From Prosopocoilus inquinatus (taxonomy: Eukaryota > Arthropoda > Insecta > Coleoptera > Lucanidae): 64,000 bases of DNA. The stretch lies in contig CM069870.1 in assembly GCA_036172665.1 (NCBI GenBank), positions 41,126,001 to 41,190,000 of the forward strand. Direction: 5' to 3'. The notes beneath the pieces were generated by a model. The model did not search any database. It was not told the origin of the DNA and worked only from the letters and a program-made list of their open reading frames with translations. Of the stretch, positions 55,416 to 64,000 are shown one piece after another. Both the position numbers and the translations under genes were made by a program. Within the stretch, counting starts at the first letter, position 1. The number at the start of each line of letters is the position of its first letter.

Positions 55416-55989
55416 GAAAAAAATTACGTGTTAAAAAGAAATCATCAATAACGAGTGAACTATAAGAGATAGGGTATAGGGAATGCTAATACAGGACGAA
55501 AGAACATTTAATCCTGAGTCACATGGTATAAAAATATGGTGTTCCATTTAAAAAACATGACTTTTCGACAGTTGACAGTTAGTTCGTATAGAAGTTACTT
55601 TTCAACTAGCCTGTAAACGATTTTGTGTAAAATTAGGTATGACATAAAAGCTTATGACCATAGCCTACTACAGGCCAAAAATTGAAATTATGGCTTTTGT
55701 TACACAAAGATAGCAGCATCATAAACAAGGTACTGCAACTTTGAACTTTTTTTAAAAAATGGAAATATTTAAAATTTTATGAAGATTTCAGAAATGCAAT
55801 AAAAAATGGTGTATTCCATTTAAAATAAGACAGTTGACAGCAACTTCCGGTACAAGCGGAAGTGTCCGAAAGTTGGAAATATATTTTAATAGATCATTAT
55901 CGCTAACTTATAATCGCAAAATATGAAATAGAAATTCAAAGAGGAAGTTCGTAAACTGTTAATGAATGGGTTTCCTGAAACTCCCTGTA

Positions 55990-56797
55990 TACTAAAAAGC
56001 AAAGTTCATAAGACATTGGGTGGTGTGAATAAAGTGCTAAGTCACACTTGAAGTAATTTCAAATGACGAGTTGGAGGATAAACTTAAAAAGCTTAAAAAG
56101 TGTTTTATTTTGTTTAAAATTTTACGATTACAGCAATTAAAGGTAATTTCACATAAATTCCTTTCAACAAGGAGGTAAACTAACAGCCAGTAAATTTGTT
56201 TGGTAGCGGTAAACATGTAGAGGGGATACATAAATGTGTACGAGCAACTGTACGACTCTACTTCTTTGGTATTTGATTTATTAACAACCATGTTACCAAA
56301 GAGGTTAAATTAAGTAAGTAACCGTCACTTTACCAATCAATTGAAAAACCGGACCTTAGGAGAGCATTAACATAGTAATTTACTCTTATAAATGTTGCAG
56401 CGGGGCCCATAATAAATAACTTAAAAAACCTGTTGGTATTGCAGCTTTTTTGGGTTTTATATTTGTTATAATCTTTATGTTAGCAACCATGTTTCCCGCT
56501 TGATAGGATGCAGCAACCATTATTATAAAGCACATGCAGGATAATACAGTTATATTTTGCATAAAAAATTATAAATTGATGAACATAACGAACTGCTTAT
56601 TAAATTAAATTATCTTTAAATTAATAACAAGGCAATTAGAGTAAAAATAATAATTAATAATTTTTTAAAATAAAAAAATTAAGTCGTCGATATTACTTTA
56701 TAAGCTGCTCTTTAGACACTTCTACATCATTATTTTTATTTATTACTTGTGATCTTTTTGGACATTTAAGTGCTTTATTAATGTCGAGAAAATGTTT
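55990..56797. other. AT-rich spacer with unassigned short frames
   Basis: On the minus strand a short frame near 56561-56385 starts MQNITVLSCMCFIIMVAASY; the 56291-56037 frame has YPLYMFTATKQIYWLLVYLL. Neither is recognised. Confidence 0.3.
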
Positions 56798-56806
56798 AAA
56801 TTTAAA

Positions 56807-56864
56807 TGATGAACATATAAAATAGCGACATCTTACTATTGCTTTTTGACCTAACATTGCAGTA
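56807..56864 (+). mobile_element. Tiny hammerhead-retroelement derivative, about 58 bp
   Basis: TGATGAACATATAAAATAGCG to ACATTGCAGT is the inverted left segment, then the minimal right end AAAATTT. AAATTTAAA occurs on both sides (56798-56806, 56865-56873), overlapping the right end, so the borders are uncertain by a few bases. Confidence 0.6.
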
Positions 56865-57132
56865 AAATTTAAAGTTATTTTAACATAAAAAATAAATTTG
56901 TTTTCCTATTCTTTAAGTGACTTTAAATTAAAGCTTTCTTAAAGTCATTTTTGGTTACTTGGGTAGCACAATCTATACTTAATTGCATCTATAACTGATA
57001 ATGACTTCCTATAAACATATTATGATGTAACGAATAACTATTACTATATGAAGTTTGTTCTTGTCCGATGAAAATAGTAAGTACAAAGTTTTTTTAATCT
57101 CAAACCGGACAGAAAAATGAAGGGAAACACAC

Positions 57133-57165
57133 TCAACGTTTCGCTATAGATTTATAGCTTCGTCA
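57133..57165 (-). ncRNA. Penelope-type hammerhead core, partial
   Basis: Minus strand TGACGA, GCTATAAATCTATAGC, GAAACGTTGAGTG. The 5' stem I strand is replaced by the head-to-head joint, so the ribozyme is incomplete unless completed by a neighbouring unit. Confidence 0.55.
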
Positions 57166-57250
57166 TTTTTCTGTCCGGTTTGAGATTAAAAAAACTTTGT
57201 ACTTATTACTATATGAACAAATTCTTATTTTATGAGCCTTCTACACTATT

Positions 57251-58620
57251 TTGGTCCAAACAAGAATATTAAAATCACTCACTGAGAAGGGAATTGCATT
57301 ATTGAATAAAGGTTTGAAAATTAATCTGCCGTATAAAAAACCACCAATTGTAGATATTGTAGCAAGTATAGAAAGATCCATCTCTTCGTTGGATGAAGTC
57401 AATAAAACGTTTGTAAGAAACGCATGTAAAATTCGACTAGAAAATAATACACGAAACTTCCCTCAAAGAAAATTTTAATTATTTCCCAAAAATTTGGTTT
57501 AGATATGTAGATGATGTTTTTGCTTATGTATGTCGCAAAATTGTTTCCAAGTGAATGGGGAATTTTTTAAACAAACCGAAGGGACTTCTCAATGGGAAAC
57601 TGCTTCTAACCATAAATTGCTAATCTTTTTATGTGTAATTTAGAAACTTCCCTCAAAGAAAATTTTAATTATTTCCCAAAAATTTGGTTTAGATATGTAG
57701 ATGATGTTTTTGCTGTTTTTAATACCAAGGAATGCAGAATAGAGGTCTTTTTGAATATTTTAAATTCTAAATTTCCTAGTATTAAATTAAACGGTAGAAA
57801 AAAAGGTTGATGGGAAATTACCATTCCTCGAAGCCTTGGTTATTAGAAATAGTGGAAATAATTTAGAATTTGATATATATATATATAGGAAAGAAACAAG
57901 CACCAACAGATATATTGTTAATGACTCACACATGTCTTATCGTATAAGTATTCTGTAACTTCTCTTCTACTTAATAGATTAGTCAACTTCCCACTCTCAA
58001 AAGAAAGATACAACAAAGAACTCAGATTTATTAAAGATATAGCAGTCCACAATGGTTACTCAGTAGATATCGTAGAAAATACTTTAAGAAAAATTGTAAA
58101 GAAAGCCAACATCAAAAAACTTACCACTTTGTTACCGGTAGAAACAAACATATTCAAATACATTAAAATTCCGTTTGACAAATATTGTTCCAAAGATAGC
58201 ATTTTTAAAACGTAGAGGTACACAATCGCACATATTAATAATAATACTTTAAAACGTTTACTGGCAAACCGTAAAGACAAAACTGAACCAAATCAGAAAT
58301 CAGAAATCTATGAAATATCTTGTGAAGAGTGTACTAAAAATTATATTCGGCAAACAAACGGAAATATTTAAAGAAAATTTAGCTCATTTAAAGTACAATA
58401 GAATTGAAAAATCCAGTGTTGCCTAACATATTTTTGACACCAGTCATAAAATAGATTCAAACAATCTTAGATTAGTAAAAGCAACGTCAAGCAACAGGGA
58501 ATTAGATGGGTCTGAAACCATTTTCATGTATAAAAATAAGAGAGACTTAATGTACACCGATCATGGGCCTTTGGCAGGTTCCGTGTTGCTTGACTTGGTT
58601 GACGCAATCCGGTGAGACGC
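57251..58620 (+). pseudogene. Penelope-like reverse transcriptase / GIY-YIG endonuclease, scrambled
   Basis: 57251-57478 is the N-terminal region (KGIALLNKGLKINLPYKK, IVDIVASIERSIS). The RT core follows in pieces: FFKQTEGTS in one frame (about 57565), WFRYVDDVFAVF with the catalytic YVDD (about 57690), then GKLPFLEALVIR, DIYRKETSTNRYI and KERYNKELRFIKDIA. The C-terminal GIY-YIG endonuclease is marked by SEIYEISCEECTKNYI and QTNGNI (58300-58370), then HIFDTSHKID-like sequence. About 70 bp (57453-57522) is a misplaced second copy of 57641-57713. There are many stops and shifts, so no product. Intact relatives reverse-transcribe RNA at nicked chromosomal DNA. Confidence 0.85.
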
Positions 58621-58806
58621 TCAATTCAGAGAGCACGCTTCATTTTGTGGTTAGGAGGTTAAAGCCAATTTCTTTGCCAAACAGGAAAGATTGAAATTGG
58701 TCGAAAGTTATTTGGGTCATTTCCAGAGCCTATCACAACTAATTCGAAAACGCGTAACTGCCTCCTACTCAACGCGATTCACATTACATTTAGATCCTGA
58801 CGAGAT

Positions 58807-59868
58807 ATGCAGCACTCATTGAACGCATTTGCTTTAAACTGTCATCAAAAAACAATATTCCTCCCTTTTCCTTATTGTTCTGAACAACTTTACTTCTTTC
58901 AGGCAACGCATCATTCATCGCCTCTTCTATGTTATGGACGAAAATATCAAATTTCATGCATTTATCAAATGAGTATTGGTTTCTACAAGACCAGTTTACT
59001 TATTATATTATTTGGTGCAAAATAAATAGGCCGCTTTTTGTAATTGGATTTCTATCAATATTTCAATAAAAATTTTGTCAATATATTATCTATGCAGTGA
59101 TTAATCTTTGTACCTTCATTAATTGTAACTGTCATTCTATAAGATGTTAGTAAATCAGAAAATATTAGTGTGCTGGATTCGGGTATATGAAATCTAAGAG
59201 GTTGGTGATCTGTAAATCACATTGCTATTAACAATGTTACTAAATGAAAACCAGTAACGTTCTCAGCGCATATTTCGCAGTGCATTTCCTTAGAAATTGA
59301 CCACAGATCTTTTCGACTACCAAAATTGCTATTTACTTGCTTGACTTTGTGTTTGTAATTTCTACATCGCCTAAACCCCAAACAACCCTTAGGAGTCTTT
59401 ATACTTTATATAGAGATATTATTTTGACTAAGTAGTTACCTATATCTGAATTACTAATTTCATCCTTCTTCGCGGTGTTCTTTGTAACAGTTGATGTCAT
59501 AAACATAGTCTTGCTCTTGAAATTCTAGTAATTTATTCTTTAAAGATTGTATACACTTCCATAGAAAACCTTTAGTTGAGTTTTCTCTTCAGTTGATTAG
59601 CTTGAACTTTTCTTTTTAAATACCTGAGAATGGTAATCCCATAACTCATTTATACCTTGGGTCTGCAACTTGCAGGTTCATTACAATGGGATATTTTGAT
59701 TCTAATATAATAAGAAATGTTTTCCGCATGAATTTTGTAGTTAATCCTACCAACGTAGAACCAAATATTCATTCATATATTCCCGATCCAATTAATATTG
59801 AAGTACCTCTTCCATTGCTTTTTCTTTGGGCGGAATTATGTTGATGTTGTGACAAAAAAAATTGTTGC
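58807..59868. other. AT-rich spacer
   Basis: The open frame 58807-59025 (plus, 72 codons) has no recognised domain. Confidence 0.4.
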
Positions 59869-59953
59869 ATATCGTTTTTGATTGCAGTGGATCCCTCGAA
59901 TATCCTCTGTTTCAGCTGCTTCAGTCCTCCTCATCAGCAGAAGTGTAGCTCGA
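59869..59953 (-). mobile_element. Old relic of the hammerhead retroelement
   Basis: ATCGTTTTTGATTGCAGTG at the left and GCAGAAGTGTAGCTCGAG at the right frame a ribozyme remnant: minus strand CTGATGAGGAGGACTGAAGC lacks the GAAA spacing, so it is dead. Confidence 0.6.
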
Positions 59954-60092
59954 GAGTTCCATTTTTATTGCATGCTGTTTCAGATTCTGTAGCTCTTGTT
60001 CGATTTCTCTCTCGTTTCATTTTGAGAAAGTGTTTTTTAATCGTTTACTGGTTCATCAGTTTCTAGGAGGTACAAGATTCTTCTTTTTGTCT

Positions 60093-60920
60093 CTGTTTTT
60101 ATTTTTACATATTTGAAATTTACGGTTCATTACGAGTCCGAATACGTATCAATTGTTAACTTTGGTTTCCATGACAACGAAAAAGAAACTTTTTTATTTT
60201 CAATCTAGAAAGCTATGAATCGTATTTTTTCGATCTAATGCGATCGAGTGTTTCGAGAAAATCACTCCTTTGATGATGGTATTTTTATTTTTAACTTTTT
60301 TACAGTACTTGAAATTTTCATTAGGTCTTAACACATTTTTTTCGATAGAACCTCATATGTTTCTTATCTTAGTTCAACATAACATTTCTTTCTGAGTACG
60401 CTGATACTAAATACGACATATTTTCTTTGAAAATTAATTAAAAATAGAGCATGTCTTAGTGAAATTTTACATTCCCTTTATTTCAAATGACTTTCAAAGA
60501 AAACATGATGTATTACTCAGAAATAAATGTTCTGTTGATCTAAGCTAAGAAACATATGAGTTTCTATTTAAAAAAAAATGACTTACGACCTAATGAAAAT
60601 TTTATATGCTGAAAAAATGTTAAAAAGCAAAATACAATCAAAAGAGTGATTTTCTCGAAACACTTGATCGCATTAGATCGGGGAAATTCGATTCATGGCT
60701 TTCCAGATTGAAAAATAAAAAAGTTTTTTTTTTCATTGTCATGGAAACCAAAATTATCAATTGATACGTATTCCATTTAAAATAAGAAAGTTGATATCAC
60801 TTCCAGCGAAACCGGAAGCAGTATGTCAAAAAATTCCATTTTTTATTTAATTTTTTCTTTGTCTAATCGATTAATAAATAAAGGTTGTAGAAGGTTGAGC
60901 ACATGGCGCGGGATACCAGG
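60093..60920. mobile_element. Long palindromic TIR element, second copy of the 12.2-kb family
   Basis: The arms mirror over almost the whole length: TTGGTTTCCATGACAACGA, GAGTGTTTCGAGAAAATCACT and CATATGTTTCTTA with their complements. The right end ATGGCGCGGGATACCAGG plus TA is intact; the left end is missing about 100 bp. Its centre is longer than in the 12.2-kb copy. Confidence 0.8.
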
Positions 60921-61114
60921 TATATATTCTATTTTATTTTTCAGATTTTTTTAGGTATCAAATAACAGGGAATTATATACTTATTTATTCGTTAGAATAA
61001 GAACTTTTTTCGGGTCTTTGGACTATTTATTTTCGTATTTCCGTGTTGTTTGGTTTGCTTTTATTTGTAAGATTTTTCTGACGGTTAATTTCAGATGTTT
61101 ACATATTAATTTAT

Positions 61115-61256
61115 GAACAGATAAAATAGCGACATCTTACGATCGCCTTTTGACCTGAAATTGCAGTAGGATAGACAAACTGAAGCGGGATTTGCTCCTA
61201 ATAAGTCCCCCATGCAAGGCGGCCATGCTTGCTCTCAAAGCATAATGAAAGTTTTT
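61115..61256 (+). mobile_element. 142-bp derivative of the hammerhead retroelement
   Basis: GAACAGATAAAATAGCGACAT through AAAGCATAATGAAAGTTTTT: essentially only the inverted left segment. ATTAATTTAT flanks it (61105-61114, 61257-61266). No ribozyme. Confidence 0.85.
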
Positions 61257-61365
61257 ATTAATTTATATACTTATATTTAGACATATATATCTTATAAGAT
61301 GATTAGATTGCTATTAGTTTTTACATTTTTATGATTTTATTAGGATGACTATGTTGTTTTTAACT

Positions 61366-61412
61366 ACGTACTGAAGATGGCAGCTTAGCTGCCGAAATAC
61401 GTACCTACGGAT
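61366..61412 (+). ncRNA. Hammerhead-like motif, third type (uncertain)
   Basis: CTGAAGA, an extra T, stem GGCAGC/GCTGCC with a TTA loop, GAAA, then TACGTA. This resembles Penelope-associated hammerheads, but the cleavage position and stem I are not clear, so it may be a relative or a decoy. Confidence 0.35.
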
Positions 61413-62880
61413 ATAAAATTACTGTGGGCGGAGATTAATTTCAATTATTTCTTAAACCAGTCTCCTTTACTATTTTAGCGAGGAGGAAACGTCCAAAACT
61501 TTTCTAATTTAATACAAATGAGAAGGTTAGCTATTGTAGCGGCTTCCGACGAACATCCGTATGCGTACATACAACGCATGCACACAACATTCAAGAAAAT
61601 ATTCTTACAGCATAAAATGTATTGATGTGTATGTTGTCAGTTTATAAGTTAAGGCGGAACTTTAATATAAATACCAATTTGATTAAAAGCAAATCTGAAA
61701 TTGTTTTAACTTTAGAAAGCAAAAAAAAGTAAAAGCAAATCTGCGTAACCAGGATATGTTCCTGTAGAATAAAGGATCAAGAATATAAATAAATTACGCC
61801 CAGAAAACCGAAGCTCTCAAACTTTCATAATTAAAACCCAGAATTAATTATCTGAAACTTTTATACGGCCCGAACTGTAAAAAACATCATTAATGTGTCA
61901 ACCATTAGGTGCGCGTATAGCAATTCATCATTTTTCCCTTCTGGCATTCATTCGCCTACAAAAAAAAATCGACAAATGGGTAAGTATTGTTCAATAAAGC
62001 TGATTTTGCGTACCAATCTCATTTAATCGGTACGAATGCGTTTTCTTCGTTTGTGATCGTATGTATTTAAATTTGTATTTTCAATGTAACAATTTAGCGC
62101 TGGATAATTTGTGATGACGAATGTAAATATGAACTTTCAAAAATGTACCGGGCTTTCGTTTGATTGATGACTTTACTTATAAATAATGAGTGGAAGTTGT
62201 CTCGCGAAAAAGTTTTCACATTTTATAGGTAATTATTAACACCCTTGAATGTAATACAGTCTAAAACTCTTTTCAAAAATTGTAACATGCGTGAAGAAGC
62301 ACCTCGTTAACGTATACGCATAAAGGTTTATGAAAGCAATGTTACGTAAAAACACAAGGAAAGAGTGACATGACCTTGATTCTTATATTGATGTAAGTTA
62401 GAACTTTTTGCATAATGTATTTTTAACAACTATTAAGAATTAAATTGAAATTACAACTTGACTGTAATAAAAGTGTACTCCTAGAAACTAAATAATAAAA
62501 GAGTACGAAATGAGCTGTATTATTCTAAAATAACCAAACTAATAACAATGTTTCATATTCGTGATTCTAAAATTATTCAGTCAGTATCGATAATATATTT
62601 CAGCAAATAAACAGAAACGTTAATAATAGATAAAATAAATTTGCTTTTTCGATCCGTAACGAAATTAGACCCCAAATCTAGTTAAATTGCTTGGTTGGTA
62701 TTGAACCATCATACGACCTAATTTTAAATCGTATTTTGCACCGATCAGCAAACAATAAATAAAGATTTATAGGGGTAGCGCTGGTCAACTAGGGAATTAG
62801 GATAGTAGATCATGTTACTAATGAAACACATACATATTCAATGTTGACGTAGTGATCAACAATACAGAGGGATGCCTATA
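61413..62880. other. AT-rich spacer, no recognised gene
   Basis: No open frame of note and no repeat recognised. Confidence 0.4.
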
Positions 62881-62882
62881 TA

Positions 62883-64000
62883 CCGGGTGTTCTTTTACTG
62901 TGTACAAATATTTAAACCTGTAATACATCATCATAAATGGCAACAATTGAACTCAAATGTCTACAATAAAAAGTTAATAACAAACCTTTTTCTCACTTTT
63001 TAGCCTGAAGATGACCTTTATTTTATATTAAAACAGGCCGAATATATATATGTATATATTTAAACCGAAAGAGATTGTTTAACAAGGATAAACGGTTGGT
63101 GATTATCCTCGTTAAAAAATCTCTTTCGGTTTAAATTTCAACAAGTACGGTGATACTTCCCTTTGGATTTTATATATATATGTTGCGCTTACATTAAATC
63201 TCCTGTGGAGTAGATCAGATCAGATTTATTTCCTTAAAAAGTTAGTAGTTTTCGAGAAAAGATTGGCAGATTTTCAAACCCTTTGGGTAGTGTTGGCATA
63301 ACTAACGAGTGAATGGTGGTCTACTCTCGCCTGTTTGAATAACGACGCAAATATAGGCCAGTGTTTCAGGATGCCGTGATCGAACATCTGTTTGATTCGT
63401 ATGACGCCTATTAGTAGATCTACTATTTATACAATTTAAAATAGGTGGCACTACGTAATTAAACCAGGGAAAATAAAATAGCTGTTAACTGATATATGCT
63501 CAGTACTAGTATGACTGGTTTTATTAATTCAAATATGAAATTCGGTCAAGCATAGAGCATTTTTAACACATTGGCATTACAAATTCCAAAATTTGCTAAT
63601 TGATTGATATCTTAAAATTGAAGTACTCTTGCATGCATTTGATGAGTTGCAGATTCGCATTTCTTTTGATGTCATTTATCTTCTTTGCGTTTAAGGTAGG
63701 GCAGTTTTAACGCTGTGCAATTACGGAAAACTGGTAAATACATTTTCTAATTTATTCATCGATGTTTGGCATCTTAAAATAATTAAATGTAACATTACTT
63801 CGCTCAGTGAATTAAAATTTTTAATAAAATAATTAATAAACGATATCAGTGATTATTATTACGAGTTGTTGCGGAATATGTTTAAATGATGGACTCTTTT
63901 TGTGATTGGTGCGGTGTCGGTGGGTCTGTTCGCAAACTACAGAGGAAGGCATCATTAATCTTGCTAAATATTTCATTTTCGCTCATTTCAGCAGTTCTAA
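62883..64000. mobile_element. Second copy of the 38.4-kb TIR element, cut by the window end
   Basis: Starts CGGGTGTTCTTTTACTGTG after TA, then AAATATTTAAACCTGTAATA. 63790-64000 matches 39050-39230 (CAGTGAATTAAAATTTTTAA; GTGCGGTGTCGGTGGG). The right TIR lies beyond the window. Roughly 62990-63230 is an extra insertion. Confidence 0.75.
63059..63135. repeat. Hairpin inside the TIR element
   Basis: TTTAAACCGAAAGAGATTG and AACAAGGATAA are mirrored by TTATCCTCGTT and AATCTCTTTCGGTTTAAA. GCCTGAAGATGACC..CAGGCCGAA just upstream weakly recalls a worn hammerhead of the Penelope type. Confidence 0.6.

Larger units (their letters stand above)
54086..55987. mobile_element. Full-length palindromic TIR element R with a ribozyme retroelement inside
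   Basis: It starts CAGGGAGATTCAGGCAACCC and ends GGGTTTCCTGAAACTCCCTG, with TA at 54084-54085 and 55988-55989. The arms (54086-54715, 55428-55987) are mirror images. The left arm also carries a mirror copy of the retroelement's right part (54716-54830). No protein is encoded. Partial relatives: 3199-4024, 26869-27855, 29690-30414. Confidence 0.82.
57063..58806 (+). mobile_element. Penelope-like element, rearranged and truncated
   Basis: A hammerhead hairpin terminus (57081-57204, arms AAACCGGACAGAAAAATGA and its mirror) precedes a broken RT/GIY-YIG body (57251-58620) and a 3' region ending ATCCTGACGA at about 58796-58805. There the next bases should be the rest of the hammerhead (AGCTATAAATC), but the element stops. 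This ties the CCTGACGAAGC hammerheads elsewhere in the window to this family. Confidence 0.8.

Noticed and set aside
56385..56561. Short hydrophobic minus-strand frame as a membrane protein exon
   Set aside because: Under 60 codons, no family signature, and AT-rich DNA readily gives hydrophobic frames.

Overview
The window looks like repeat-rich nuclear DNA from an arthropod, most likely an insect. It is AT-rich, has no operons and no intact host gene, and is packed with insect-type elements: mariner, Tc1, PIF/Harbinger, hAT-like ends, Mutator-like, Ty3/Gypsy, LINE and Penelope. I found no tRNA or rRNA gene and no CRISPR. Every recognisable protein-coding stretch is broken by stops or frameshifts.

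Layout. 0-4 kb: a broken ubiquitin-specific protease copy between two diverged direct repeats, then a TIR-element fragment. 4.7-6.7 kb: a near-perfect palindrome of 312-bp tandem units. 7-12.7 kb: a decayed Mutator-like gene with a C-terminal YqaJ nuclease, plus hairpin elements. 13-23 kb: Penelope and Tc1 relics, then a nested stack (short ribozyme retroelement > hAT-like element > LINE fragment and mariner) whose outer 13-bp target duplication is still readable. 23-31 kb: palindromic TIR elements. 31-40 kb: a solo LTR, Harbinger and Tc1 remnants. 40-42 kb: a second ribozyme concatemer. 45-49 kb: a Gypsy RT scrap and long unrecognised AT-rich sequence. 49-59 kb: Penelope hammerhead regions and a broken Penelope RT/GIY-YIG body. 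60-64 kb: more TIR elements.

The most interesting content is a family of small non-coding retroelements (at least nine insertions here). Their 312-nt unit carries a type I hammerhead ribozyme: CTGANGA, a 5-bp stem II, GAAA, a palindromic stem III ACAGCTGT and a two-part stem I. N7 is A, C or T in different copies, as the motif allows. Insertions carry 9-13 bp target duplications. Each is an inverted segment joined to a forward segment, and both outer ends lie at two fixed unit positions about 141 nt apart. The arrays of up to 3.4 identical units suggest a circular or concatemeric RNA template.

A second hammerhead type (CCTGACGAAGC...GCGAAACGT) sits in hairpins and at the 3' end of the Penelope-like element. 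That element family encodes RT and GIY-YIG endonuclease and is a plausible source of the mobilising enzyme. Hammerheads in Penelope-like elements and retrozymes are established; whether this family and its two-ended insertion pattern are described I cannot check.
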